Positions 34,792 through 47,300 of a stretch of 64,000 nt of DNA are shown piece by piece. Position 1 is the stretch's first letter; each line of letters opens with the position of its first letter. Made by a program: the position numbers and the translations under genes. Under the pieces are notes generated by a model that worked only from the letters and a program-made list of their open reading frames with translations, did no database searches and had not been told where the DNA came from. The DNA comes from Conus ventricosus (taxonomy: Eukaryota; Mollusca; Gastropoda; Neogastropoda; Conidae), in NCBI GenBank assembly GCA_018398815.1, contig CM031616.1:37877886-37941885 (forward strand), read 5' to 3'.

Positions 34792-37700
34792 CTATCTATC
34801 TAGTCCTCTTTGTGCTGGTAGCACATAAGGCCTCGACCAGAGCCCGCCACTGATGTCGGTCGGCTGAAACACGTTCCAGACGGCCCCATGTCCAACCATT
34901 GTCCTTCATCTCCCTCTCTACTGTTCTCCTCCAAGTTTCCTTGGGGCGTCCTCTTCTTCTTCGGCCATCAGGAGTCCATCGTAGGGCGATTCTGGAAATG
35001 GCTGTTGTCTGCTGGCGGAGCACATGGCCTATCCATCGCCAACGCCTTCGTTTGATTTGCGTTGAGATGGGTTCAGTTTCTGCTCTTTGGTGGAGTTCTT
35101 CATTGGTGATGGTATTCGGCCAATAGATGCGTAGAATGCGTCTGAGGCATCTGTTTTGGAAGACATCTAGTTTGTTGCTGATGGTTTTGGTCATCTTCCA
35201 TGATTCTGATCCATAAAGAAGGGTGCTTATTACATTTGATTTGAAGATTCGTAACTTGGTCTTCAGGCGGATATTCCCTGTCTTCCATGTGCTCCTGAGT
35301 GAGGCAAAGGCCTGGCTGGCTTTTGCAAGTCGAGCCCGGATCTCCACCTCCCCATCCCCTGTATTTGACATCTTGGATCCAAGATAGGTGAAGTCGCTAA
35401 CTTCCTCAATTTCGTCTCCGTTCAGTTTGATGTTGTCTTGGACTCTGGCATTCATTCTCATGCTCTTTGTCTTCTTGGTGTTGACCTTCAAGCCAAGGTT
35501 TCCAGCTGTTGCTGCCAAGGCATCTGTTTTCTCCTGCATGTCTTGGTAGCGATGTGACATCAGGGCAATATCGTCAGCAAAGTCCAAGTCTTCCAGTGTT
35601 GTTGTTGCCACCATTGTCGTGGTCCATCTGATTCCCTCCTCTCTCTGTCTGTGGCGTTCTTCATAATCCAGTCCATGGCCAGGATGAAGAGGAAAGGCGA
35701 TAGGATGCAGCCCTGTTTCACTCCCGTGCCGACATTGAAGGCGTCTGTGAGCTCCGTGTTGCAGATCACTTGTGCGCTGAAGTCACTGTACAGCATCTCA
35801 ATGACCCGGACAAGTTTTGCAGGGATTCCGTAGTGTCTCAGGATTTTCCATAAGGACTCTCGGTGGATGCTGTCAAATGCCTTCTCCAGGTCAATGAAGT
35901 TGATGTACAAAGGCGTGTTCCACTCATTGCTCTGTTCCAGAACCTGGCGCAGAGTGAAGATATGATCTGAGCAGGATCGTCCAGGGCGAAAGCCTGCTTG
36001 TTGTGGACGGAGTTTCCCTCTCAAGGGTTTCCGTCAGCCTTGACATCACAACCTTGCTAAATACCTTGCTAGTGAGAGAAAGAAGTGTTATGCCCCTCCA
36101 GTTGTTGCAATCTCCAAGATCTCCCTTTTTGGGCAACTTGAAGATAAGACCAGTTTTCCACGCTTCAGGGGTCTGGCCCGTTTCCCAAACCTGTCTGAAG
36201 ATCTCCGTCAGAATAGGGGCTGTCACATTAATATCTGCTTTCAACATATCTGCCGTTACCCCATCTGCCCCTGGTGCTTTTCCATTCTTCATTGTTTTGA
36301 TTGCTGCTGTCACTTCTTCTAGGCTCGGTGGATCGATGCAGATGTCCAGGTCTATACCTGCCGGTTGGATATCTGCTAGCTGAGGGGGGTTTGGTCTGTT
36401 CAGAACTGACTCGAAATGTTCTTTCCAGCGCTGTAGTTTTTCTGCCTCTCCCTCAACGACCTTCCCATTCTTGTCCTTTACTGGTACATCATTGTTTTGG
36501 AACCCATTGTTTAGCTGCTTGTTTATCTTGTACAGCGTTTTTAGATCATTTCTACCAGCTGCTTCCTCTGCCTCATCTGCCAGTTTCTCGATGTAGTCCT
36601 TCTTGTCAGCTCTTGTCATCTTCTTTACCTCTTTGTTTAATTCTGCATATCTTCTTCTGTGCTGCTCTTTCAAGCGTTCTGATCTGGTGTTGTTGATCTT
36701 CTGTTTTGTCAGCTTTCTTTCATCTATCTTTTCCCAGGTTCCTTTCCCTATCCACTCTTCCTTCTTCTTTCGGCGGAAGCCTAGTACCTTTTCTCCTGCT
36801 TCCCGCAAGGCCTGGTTGAAGCTGTCTATTGTTAACTCTTGTTGTTCCCCTAGCGCCTGGAATCTGTTCTCTATTTCCACAGCGAAAGCTTGTTTGGTGA
36901 GCGTCTCATTCAGTCTGTCAGAGTCTATTCTCTGCTGACGTGCCTGTCTTCCTCGTGTTCGGCGTAGTTTCAGGGAAACGGTGGCCAACACAAGGGTGTG
37001 ATCACTGGCAACATCTGCTCCTCTGTAGGCCCTGACATCTTGAAGGGAGCTCCTCCATCTCCGATTGACTATGATGTGATCTATCTGGTTTTTGGTGGTC
37101 CCGTCTGGTGATGTCCAGGTTGTTTTGTGAATATCTCTGTGTTGAAAAAGGGTGCCTCCAATCAACAGGTTGTTCTCTCCACAGAAGTCTGCTAGTCTTT
37201 CTCCATTGTCGTTGATGGTACCAATTCCATGTTTGCCCATAACATGCTCCCCCCCGGTGTTGTCACTGCCCATCTTTGCATTCAAATCGCCGAGGATCAG
37301 CACCATGTCATGGGCGCAAATACTCTCCGCTGCTGCTTGGAGCTGATCGTAAAATGCATCCTTGGCTTCTATATCTGCATCTTCGGTTGGTGCGTAGCAA
37401 ACTAGAACTGTCAGCTTGGTGTATTTGGAGTGGAATCTTGCCTTCAAAAGTCTTGGTCCAAATGGTTTCCATTCTAGTAATGCTTTTTCTGTTTTTCCGT
37501 TGAGGAGAAGTGCTACTCCCTCAGAGTGTTGGTTATCTGATCTTCCAGAGAAGACAATGGTATGTCCTGACGCCAGTCTCCTCTTTCCTGTGCCGGTCCA
37601 TCTGACCTCGCTGACTCCCAAGATGTCCAGGCTGTAGTTGTCAAACTCTTTGACTAGTTGGGGCATCTTGCCAGTCTGGTACAAGGTCTGGACGTTCCAG

Positions 37701-38022
37701 CACCCCACCCTCATCTTCTGTTTCGGCTTCAGCAAATCCACCATCGGGGCGCCAGCTCCCTCTCGGGTTTGGCTGTCGTCCGTCATCAGTCCAGTTGCCT
37801 GGTGTGCTTCATTGCCGTCGCCATCTGTGTCGGATGCTCTGGTATTGGTTTCTGTAACAATCATTTTTTTTAAGGGACAGGGTTGTTAGCCCTGTGCCCA
37901 ACCCCCAACCTGGAGGACCAGTGTCACCTTAGTCGCCTCTTACGACATGCCTGGTGACTGGCAGGGACGCTGAATTCTAGCAGTGCCACCTCCATAGGCA
38001 CACCCCGGCAATCCCACGGGGG
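34792..38022 (-). mobile_element. Full-length RTE-like non-LTR retrotransposon with 12-bp target duplications
   Basis: Bounded by perfect direct repeats ATACTCAAGTAT at 34780-34791 and 38023-38034. Length 3.23 kb, typical of RTE-type elements. The 5' leader (38022-37865, minus strand) carries a 'GTCGTAAGAGGCGACTAA' phrase often seen at the start of such elements. The ORF fills nearly all the rest, and the 3' end is a short (GATA)n tail at 34792-34800. No RNase H domain, consistent with RTE. The perfect duplications and few lesions indicate a recent insertion. Confidence 0.93.
34796..37864 (-). pseudogene. RTE-like endonuclease / reverse transcriptase ORF, two small frameshifts
   Basis: Encodes the enzyme that nicks target DNA and copies element RNA at the nick. 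The N-terminal part (from ATG 37864) holds an APE-type endonuclease: Asn57 in CWNVQTL, Glu86 in SEVRWTG, Asp193/Asn195 in LGDLNAKMG, and SDH at 287-289. RT follows: GKAPGADGVTADML, NWRGITLLS, then QQAGFRPGRSC, YINFIDLEKAFDSIHR, GVKQGCILSPFLF and the catalytic DFADD at 35585-35564. The end has RWIGHVLR and a GRPKETWRRTVE tail. Lesions: an extra base in AGGGAAA near 36015 and a two-base gain in a GAGAGAGG run near 35640. Correcting these two small lesions would open about 1000 codons, so the copy is nearly intact. Confidence 0.92.
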
Positions 38023-38034
38023 ATACTCAAGTAT

Positions 38035-38454
38035 ATGAAGCCCAAACCGTTCAAAGACATACTGTTGTCTGTCTGGACGTACATACTAGGTGAGCAAGGC
38101 TTTGAACTGTTTTGACAGGTACACTCTGTGATGTTTGTTAGTGGACCCAAGTATGGGAGTATCAGCTTGCCAAAGTTTGTGGTGGGGTGGTTAGCACTGT
38201 AGGCAGTGAGCAGTCAAAGATCTAAAATTTGAGGTTTTTAGGTTCCAGGTTCCTCACAGAGTTGCTCAAGCAGAACTGCTGGCAGTGCTGTAAACTCAAA
38301 TGGGTAGACTAGAATCAAGCAGCTGTGCTTCGCTGATTTATGGAGATGTGTTCTTGGCCATATTGTACACATTTCCTGCTTTTGATTTTGATTGATTTAA
38401 TTTTTGAGTCTGTTCACAACGATGGTGATATTAGACTATATATTAAAAAAAAAA
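38035..38454. other. Non-coding spacer
   Basis: Nothing recognised. Confidence 0.4.
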
Positions 38455-38665
38455 AAATGTATGTGTGTGTGTGTGTGTGTGTGTGTAAGTGTTTATATGA
38501 GTATGTGTGTGTGTGTGTGTGTGTGTGAGCGCGTGTGTGCGTGTCCGTGCATGCGCGCGCCCTTGTGTGTATGTGTGTGTGAGAGAGACGGAGACAGAGA
38601 GAGAGAGAGAGTGCGTGTGTATGTATGTGTATGTATGTGTGTGTGTGTGTGTGTGTGTGTGCGTG
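38455..38665. repeat. (GT)n/(GA)n microsatellite block
   Basis: Several GT runs interrupted by GC and GA alternation. Confidence 0.95.
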
Positions 38666-38734
38666 CAAACACAAATGCATGAGAGTTTGCCTATTAACGA
38701 CCAAACAATAATTATAAACTGATAAATCAATTAC

Positions 38735-39490
38735 AACAAATGAACAACAACAGAACTCGATATAGCCTTTACTATATCAATCATTTTGGGCTGTAAAGTA
38801 TTTCTTGTAAAGCCCCTAAGGACGCAATATCTATCTTTAGCATATCATATAAAGATGTTAGAATTGGACATTCAAGGAGAATATGTTGAATAGATAATGG
38901 GAGACCACAAGCACAATCCACATCCTTAGAAAATTTGGTTTTCCACGAGTTTAAACGCATTTTATAAATTATACTGGACAATGATCTTTGACATAATAAA
39001 ACTTTCGTTTTTGCAGGAAGTTTTTCATTGTTCATACAATTTTCTAATAGAGAAATAATTTCATGTTTATCCAATTTTAATCTACTATCTGGATTTTTTC
39101 TAAGAGCACCCTCTTTTGCTAATTTATCAGCTATTTCATTTCCGTAGATACCACAATGAGATGGGATCCAGCAAAACTCTACAAAAGTTCCTTTCACCAT
39201 AACGGAATGTATCATAAATTTTATATCAAAAATTAAGTCTTTCTTTACATTTGCATCCCAATTTCGTAAGCTACAAAGAACAGATTTAGAGTCAACACAG
39301 ATTAGAAATAGAATGCTGTAAATTGTCACATAAAGATCAGATATCCAAGATAAGGCCATAAGAATTGCATATAGTTCAGCAGTGAAAACTGAAAAGTTCT
39401 TTCCTAAACAAAATGATTTCCTGCAAAACACTGCAGGTGCCTGTTTCTTGGGCCTAGTCGATGCCACGATGTAAAGAAAACAAAACATAA
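38735..39490 (-). mobile_element. Non-LTR retrotransposon 3' fragment with RNase H
   Basis: An open minus-strand frame of 235 codons (39488-38781). RNase H motifs in order: FTAELYAILMAL (catalytic Glu), ICVDSKSVL (Asp), WIPSHCGIYGNEIADKLAKEGA (His helix with the last Asp). These are followed by the zinc-knuckle-like tail CACGLPLSIQHILLECPIL. The first RNase H Asp and all of the RT lie upstream and are lost by truncation at about 39490. The frame is intact for its length. Confidence 0.88.
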
Positions 39491-39529
39491 GAACGTAGCC
39501 AAATCATATTGTCTCAGGGTAGAATGAAG

Positions 39530-39990
39530 CTCACTGGCTTAAACTTCAAGTTCATCATCCCTATTGTCACTGATCACCATCATCAAGGAGTCATATTTTG
39601 TGGCCTTTCATTCCCTGCTCTTGTGGTGACTTTAACTTCCATCCCCCTTCACAACTATTCCTGTGATCAGTCTGCGTCAAAGGCCTCGGTGTCATCAAGA
39701 TTATAGGGACTATCTTTGGATCAGTACGGTGACGATCACCTTCTGGAAGGGGAAACTGACCTGCAGTGGGTCTGCAACCAAGTAATTACTGTTGTCTGTG
39801 GAGCCAAGTAGACGGCGTGTGTTTTTATGTGCTGGATCAGACTCGGCACCACTGAACACCACCAAAGTGACTTAATTAAGGGTGTCTTGTGTTGGGTAAA
39901 CTCATGCCGACCTGATATTAACAGCTGTCTGTGGACCACTGGCACTGGGAATGTGAGAGAAGGTTCTCAGACTCTGGTGTGTACGGGAGG
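39530..39990 (+). mobile_element. Degenerate copy of the long SINE (headless)
   Basis: Matches the body of the SINE at 32881-33733 in the opposite orientation. Shared phrases: GGCACCACTGAACACCAC (39846), AAGTAATTACTGTTGTC (39779; CAATTATTGTCGTC in the others) and a TGGCCTTTCATTCCCTGCTC block (39601). The tRNA-like head is missing. Confidence 0.7.
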
Positions 39991-42900
39991 ATCCAAAAAG
40001 AAAAATGTGGCAGTGGTGCCTCTGTGAAAATATGATCTGAGTGAAAAGTAAAGAAGTGTTGTCGACACAAAGAACACTTCAGATATAGGGGCAGTCTTGT
40101 CTGAATTAAAGAGGAAAAATGTTGTATCAAGCAGGAAATTATGATTGGTAAAGTCATTGTTGTTGTTTTTCTCTATTCTGATTGTTGATTTTTTGTTGGG
40201 AGCTTTGACAGTAGAAATTATTTTGTATGTGCAGGTGATCTGTTTTTCCTGTTCTTTTCTTCTGGCTGTTTGGATTTGAAGGAGCTCAACACATGCGAAT
40301 CATGGGGTCAGCCTCAGCGCCGGTCATCAACATCAACCTGCGTCCTCTTCAAAGATGGACTGTGCAGCAAAGGACTTGCCAGTTAGCTGATAATAGGGGC
40401 ACTTGGGGAGGAAGAAAGGAATATAGGGAGGAATGTCATTGTTAATAGAACTAGTGTTTGGGGGGTTTCTCTGTTGATGTGAATTTTGTTAATGGTGTTA
40501 TGAAATGACTCAAAGTGATTCCACATATATCCAGCTTCCCTTCTGGTGCCCCATGTTTGAAATACTATCATGTTGTTTTTAGAGAAAAAAAGAGGGGAAC
40601 TTTTTTTTTTTTTTTTTCATACTTGCATTAGTGTTAAGATAAAAGTCAAGGTATAAATATGATCCAGTTGCAGGATTTTCTTTTGATACCTTAGGTCTGC
40701 TTGAAGTCAGAGAGTAACTTGCCATAATAGTGTTCTACTTCCATTTAGTGTGTTTGCTCATTATCTCATTGTTCCACAGCTTGATCGTTAGAACATACTC
40801 ATAGTCAGCTCATGTGCGCACCTTTTAAGCTTGTGGTTTTCCGTGTTGTGATTGCTGTTGTCATATCATCACATTTGACACGTTAACTTATTCTTGAATG
40901 CAGTGTCATATTTGGTGCCTGTTTAGTTAATTTGAGTTAGATTTTAATGCCATTTTACAATTGCAAGTTTATTTCCCCAAAAGCTTGTATTCTTTCTTTA
41001 AAGGAATAAGAGGAGACTGGAGTGTCACCCAGTAACTCTGTCTCCTCCTTTGCTGTACTGTCGTCTACTGTCCTTTCTGTCTACCATATCTTTTATCTGT
41101 CTTTTCCCACAACCTCGTCCCACAAATTTCTGCACTCGAAGTCGGAGTGAACTGACTATACTGAACTGACTATACTCTCGAGTATAGTGTGAGTATCCCA
41201 ACAGGGTAAAACAAGTTCACACGCTACCAAATACTGGAACGCTGAAGAAGAAGTTTCCACAGATGTTGATTTTGACTTTAAGCGAAAACTGTGAGAATGC
41301 AAAGGTCACTCTTATTCTTTCTTTATTTTTTGTAGAAATCTGTTTCGTTACTGCCAGTCATTTTAAATGAAGATGGGTCCTTTGAACTAAAAATGATCGA
41401 GAAAGTGACATACTAGCAACTCAACAAGTCATCTGTTCCAGAACGAAATGAAATGTATGTAAAGTGCGTTTTCTGTTCTGACATTCACAGTGTTGTTAAA
41501 CTAAAACTTTAGAAAGTAGGTTATTTGAATGATACTAGTTGCACAAAAAAAAGTGTAAAAGAAAAACCTGCAGAAGTTGATGAGAGTTTGGCCTTGATTG
41601 GTCCAAATTATGAAAGGCTTTTGGTAAGTCTCTCCACACGTCTGATTGCCATTTCGTTAAGAAATGGTGGAAGAAGATGTTCAAGCAGATGGGCAAGCAG
41701 TCAATCCCACCTCAAATCTCCTTACCTGTCATTCACCTTGAAAATCTTTAGCGATCATGCATGCGCGTCTTTGTTGGCAGCAGTCGTAAGTAGAGAGAGA
41801 TGTTGCATGTTAGCCAGGCAGACTTTAACGGTAGAATGGGGAGGATACTTGAACCTAATGCAGTGGTCCATGCGAAATGTACTTGCTGCAGAAGGAAACT
41901 GATGCATCATTGATTGAAGATATTCTGCTTGTTTATACTGGATGTCATGATGATGTAGGTATTTATATTTCTATTTATTTCAAGTCATCAAGAGCAGATG
42001 GAATATTTGATTGCGCTGAATCTACTATTGCTCTCCATTTCTGCTCACTTTTAGTGATTTTAGCAACATACCTTTCATGGTCAGTGTCAGAGATGTCATG
42101 ATGCCATTTCTTTTAGATTATGATAATTGCTTCTGTAATTCTTGGGAACATAGCATGATTTAAAAAAAAAATTTGTCCCCCAGTTTGTAAAAGTATGGAT
42201 CAGTCATGACAATGAAGGAGAAATGGAACAATGTAGAGACAGTAATGAAATAGATACCAGATCGGATGGCAGGCCTAAATGATGCCATTTGTTTCCAGAA
42301 TTGGAGGTTCAGCTGCATACTTGTTTATTGCATGGCTTTAAAGCTAGTTTGTGACATGTGTCAGTATCTGAGCGTGTGTGTTGTTTTGCTGTGCTTGGTG
42401 TTTTTGGTGGTGTGTATCACTTTTACAATTCTTCAAAAAGCATTGTTGGTGATGTAAAAGTCTTTGAAATTTTGATCATATTACTCTTTCTTTCAAGACT
42501 TTTTAGAAACGCTGGTGTCCATTCTTATCGTTTAAGTCAGTTGCATAGAAGGGAATTTAAATCAGCTGTGAACAAGAGACTGCATTCATGTTTGTCAGTC
42601 TGTTTTGCTACTGTTGTTTCTCTCCACACCTCCTTTCCCCCCGAACACCCCTGAAGTTTACACAAGTTTACAATGCACAAGAGCTAAATTGATATTATAA
42701 TCGTCAGTTACTGGCACTGAATGAGAAGAAAATGTTCTTGTGGGGTTTTGTTTGTCTTTTTATTGTATTATTGTTGTTATTATTCCTGTTGCTGAAGTAC
42801 TGGTGTTTTGTTTGAGAAAGTCTTGCTGTCACTAGTGCAAGTCTGTTGTGGCAGGAGTTCTGAAAAGATCTGTGGCAGGAGTTCTGAAAAGATCTGCAGA

Positions 42901-45900
42901 TTTTGTCAGTTGATGCCTAATTTACATAATCGGTCACGTTGTGCCTCTGTGAATGCATCTGTATAGCATAAACATGGTTCTTGGATCTTCACTTCTTGGT
43001 TGTGTTTGACAAGTTAGTGCTTTGACACTCGTGTAAGTTACCTTTTTTTTTTTTCATGTGTGTGTTATTAAGTGGCATTTTAGTATGCATACATATGTAA
43101 GACCTGTCATATGGTGCTAGTTCCTTGTCAGTGTCTTTGATTTTACTTTTTTTTTCTTTTTTTGATAAACATATGTGAAGATATGGGGTTTGTGTTGGTA
43201 TGGTGTGCCGAGGAGTAAAATTCTGGCAGGGAAGGGAAAGAGGGTGCGTGGGACAGAGTGGGGGTAGGGGGTGTCTAGTGTTCATTTTGGGCAGGAGATC
43301 TAGTTTTCAATATTGGTTTCTTTTTTTTCTTTTCTTTTTTTGTAACGCGTTTATCATAGACTGTTTTACGCTGTGGTCAGGCTAACAGAAGATGAATTAA
43401 CAATCGTCTGGAAAACCCTTTTCCCCTTTTTTTCCCTTTTCTTTCTGTCCGACTCTCCTCTTGTTTGATTGTTCCTGTTCATCACTTTGTATTAGCACCT
43501 TTGCTTTACCAGTTTAACAATGCAGTCATTGTGAAATCTGTGGTTAGTGTTGATCTACTGTGACAGGGTTCTGTTTCTTTGTTTTTAATTTGTGTGTTTC
43601 TTTGTTTGTTTTTTTATTGTTGAGGGACTGTGAGGGTACGGAAACTGCTCAAATTCTTCTTTTTCTTTGTCTCTGGTTAACAGAATGACAGAAATGTGTT
43701 TGGGGCACAGGTAGAATAGAAGAAAAGGTGTTGAGAAGTCCAGCAATGTCTCTAAGTCTGTGGTGACCAACTTGGGGAGAAATATGCTTTGCATAGAGTT
43801 GAAACATACTGTTGCATATGCATGTATTTCATGTGTTGTGAGGGAGAGGGGTTCTGTGTGAAATAATCTTTTGCTGGTGGAAGTAAATATTTAAGCTCCT
43901 ATAAGCTATGCTATTTTTAACCTGTCTACTCCAGCTGCTGTTTCAGTGCATGTTTCTGCTAAGTACAGTGTTGGGTGATTTGTACAATACTCTTGTATGA
44001 CATGTATGTGAAAATTTGGATACTTGACTTTACTTTGTGATTGTCGTCAACCCGTAGACTTTTTTTCCCTTCCTGGGGGTTTTGTGAACAGATCTGAATT
44101 TGTATTCTGTATGCTGTTCCAAGCCTATACTTGCCTAAAAATAGCATTGCAATATAAAATTGCTCGTTAAATGGGAAACTACATTCATTCCATAGTTGTC
44201 TAAATCTTTTAATGGACAGGCAAAATCTTCTCAGCTGGTGAGTGTGTGTTCCATCATTAGGATTCTGTGTACATCTGTTATTACTGTGTTGCATATTCTT
44301 TCCCATGTCAGGAGTGAATATGGCTGAAGAATGCTCAAACTTCTGGCAGATAGAGTCCTGCCACTGGGTGTCAGTGAGAACAATTCCAGTCATTCCTTTA
44401 CATTTCATGATTAATTCTGCTTTGAAGTCTTCATGTCCATTTTGCACCTGTTCTGATGGTAATAGTATTAAGATGTTCATGTTTTTGGGGGGTAGGGAGA
44501 AGAGAGAGGAGAGTTAGGGGAATGGTGATGGGGTGGGGTAACGGCTTATTCTGTTGCCTTCAGTTCTCCCTGCTCACTTTTTTCCTTTTTTTTTCTTTCT
44601 TTTTTTTAACAGAAAGCAGAGAAACAAAACAGAACAACACAAAACATTTCTGAAATATAGAAGCCCAAAAGAAGTTAAATTCCTTGCCAGCTGAACAAGA
44701 AAAAACATTTACCTAAAACTGGCTGTGCCAGTAGAGTTATATAATACTCTTGTATTTCCATTTTTAAGAAGAAATAAATGACGGAAATGTGCTCTGAATT
44801 AGTCGACTTGAATAGAAGCGATCGATGGCAGTTTGTTCAGTGGTGGTAAATATTCACCTTTTTTTTTTTCATTTTTTTAATTCAGCACATGTGTTTGGTG
44901 CATGTTACCTTTGCACAAGTACTGTATAGTCTGCAGATGTTTGTTGTTACTCTTTCTTAGCATCGCGATTCTCTAATATTTCCATGTGCCCTCGTGGAGT
45001 GTGTGGATGGACATGACTTAACGTGCTGAGAATCTGCCCTTCTCAAAATCAGCTGATCAGGTGACTGTCCTTCAGAAAGTGCGTACATGTCAAATGCTCG
45101 CCTCCTCCAGGAAAGCGTGAGGCATACTTCCCAGCAAGTTCAGACAAGGATGGCTGGGGCACTCCCTGTAGCAGCTTCGGGGATCGTCAGGCAATTCTGC
45201 GTTTCATTGCCAAGACTTCTGGGTTTGACATAAGAGGTGCTCTGTTGATGGTAACTAAAATGCCTTTTGTCCTTGCCATATGTTGTCTTGTTATCTTACC
45301 AGTGCTAACAAAATCAAAGTCTTCTGGGTGGGCTGTAATCTCTCCATGTGATCTCATAGTGTTGTGAATGGCAACAGCTGTGTTCAACTTGGTTTACGTT
45401 TCAGTTGATAAATCATGATGTGTCAGTTTATAGAAGCAACTTCAAACTGTCTGTCGAACATGCAAGCAAGTGTAGAACTTCGTGAAAGGAATTATTTTCT
45501 GGTGTTTCATTTCATTGATCTTACGTTTTGACTAGTATATATGCGTAACCTCTGGTGGATTTTTACGTAACAGTAGGATTTTTAATGTTCAGTGGATCTC
45601 ACTAATGTACATCTTTGACATGATTAGTGCTTGGAAAAGGTATGGGTTTGTTAGGTTTTCTTGGAGGGGGAAGATTGGTAAGGCGGGGAAAGGAGGGAGG
45701 GGAGGAAGGAAAGGGAGGTCAAATGTTTGAAAGAGACCGTATTGAAAATGTGGTTTGAGCACTCTAGTGTTTGTTTATATTGTTGTCATCGGTTCCTTAT
45801 TTCCAGTTTATATCATTATCATCATTGCTTCATTCCCAAATTCTTCCCTGTTTGAACTTTAGACAATGAACAGTTTGAGGCAATACAGCTAATCGGTCAA

Positions 45901-46285
45901 GGCAGCATTCAGAAATGTTATATATTTTGTTGATTGATAAATTGATTGATTTGCTAATGATATATAATGCTCTGTGAGGTAGCATTTTAAAGAGCGTGCA
46001 GATGCAGTGTTTGTGACAATGTTGATGTAGTCACTCAGATGTAACAGTGTGTAAGTGTAATTGTGACATCAACTGTACAAATGCAACTATTTTTAGATGA
46101 AAAAGTCTTCTTCTGAACTGTTGCTTGAAATTTCACAAGCATTATCGTGGATGTTATAACATGAAAGGTTTCAGGATGGCTCATTCACAGTGAGTTTACT
46201 GTTGTTGTCGATTCTGGACCTCTGCATAAAGTTAAATATTATTATACAATCATCAGACCAATGAGCAAACAACAAAAAATGAATA
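39991..46285. other. No gene recognised; T/G-rich plus strand
   Basis: Long T runs on the plus strand, little coding signal. Small features: an 8-bp hairpin ACTATACT/AGTATAGT at about 41167-41186, GAGGAGAC/GTCTCCTC at about 41010-41047, and a 26-bp duplication (GGCAGGAGTTCTGAAAAGAT) at 42850-42895. Frames of up to 173 codons (minus, 44480-43959) have no recognisable domain. The base skew would fit a long intron or UTR of a plus-strand gene, but no exon was found. Confidence 0.4.
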
Positions 46286-46500
46286 AAGCGGAAGAAAGCT
46301 TGCCAAGAACGAAAACAATTCCAAAGAAAAAATGTGAGTATGTTTGAAAAAGAAAAAAAAATACAGCGGAAGAAAGCTTGCCAAGAATGAAAACAATTCC
46401 AAGAAAAAAATGTGAGTGTGTTTGAAAAAAAAGTAATAAAGCGGAAGAAAGCTTGCCAACAACCAAAACACAATTCCAAGAAAAAATTCAGTATGTTGGA
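46286..46500. repeat. 75-78-bp tandem repeat, three copies
   Basis: GCGGAAGAAAGCTTGCCAA occurs at 46288, 46366 (as CAGCGG...) and 46441, each followed by 'aaaacaattccaagaaaaa' and 'tgtgagt.tgtttgaaa'. Confidence 0.93.
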
Positions 46501-47241
46501 GATGAAAAAAAAAAAGAAATCAGGTTGGAGGGACGGAGAGAAGAATACACAAAACAGGTAACTGGTCTATGCAAAAGAATGTTTTAAGGCTTGTGTGGAA
46601 AGTGTCAGTTTGTGATGTGCAGTCGTAATTGCCTACTCTTCATTTGTGCACCTGTGTGTGTGTTCAAAGAGTTCCACAGCAGTGTTTAGTATGTACTCGG
46701 AATATTGAGAGCAAAGATTATCGTTTTTGTAGTGTTTAATTATATTTGTATGCTTATTTGATTAATAACATTGCTTCATAAGGTGGGTGTTTTGTGAAGA
46801 GGGGGGGTGTTCTTTGTTTGTTTGGGTTTTCGTTTGTTTTTTGCATGGCGTTTCTTTCTTGGTGGGGAGGGGTTTTGATTGCCAAACTAGGGCAGAGCAT
46901 TTCAGTATCATTTTGCTTGTTTCGAATTTTGACTTTTGCAGTTGCATGGTTTGGATGTGCTTTTTATGTTCTGGTCTGATTACTTATATCTTTTGCATCA
47001 GAAGAAGAGAAAATCTGCTGTACAGGTTGGTTCCTTGCAGAAAAAGGAAATCTGCTGTGTAGGTCACATGATGCTAACAGAGCTGTCTCCCGCCCTCTCA
47101 AATTTTCTAAGTGTGTGTTTTTTTAAGTCAAAGACAGGAAGCAGGCATTTTTTTAAAAAGTTTTGCTGATAATAGTGCAGATCAAAAGGATTTGATACAG
47201 TTTATGCAAATAATAAGATTAACAGATTTTGCAAATCTGCT

Positions 47242-47300
<59 letters not shown>

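Noticed and set aside
41525..41902. 125-codon plus-strand frame
   Set aside because: No domain recognised; sits in T/G-rich sequence and shows no codon bias distinguishable by eye.
43959..44480. 173-codon minus-strand frame
   Set aside because: Lies in T-rich non-coding sequence, which disfavours minus-strand stops; no domain, no splice or promoter context.
45187..45387. 66-codon minus-strand frame with protein-like composition
   Set aside because: Too short and isolated; no motif, no flanking splice sites recognised.
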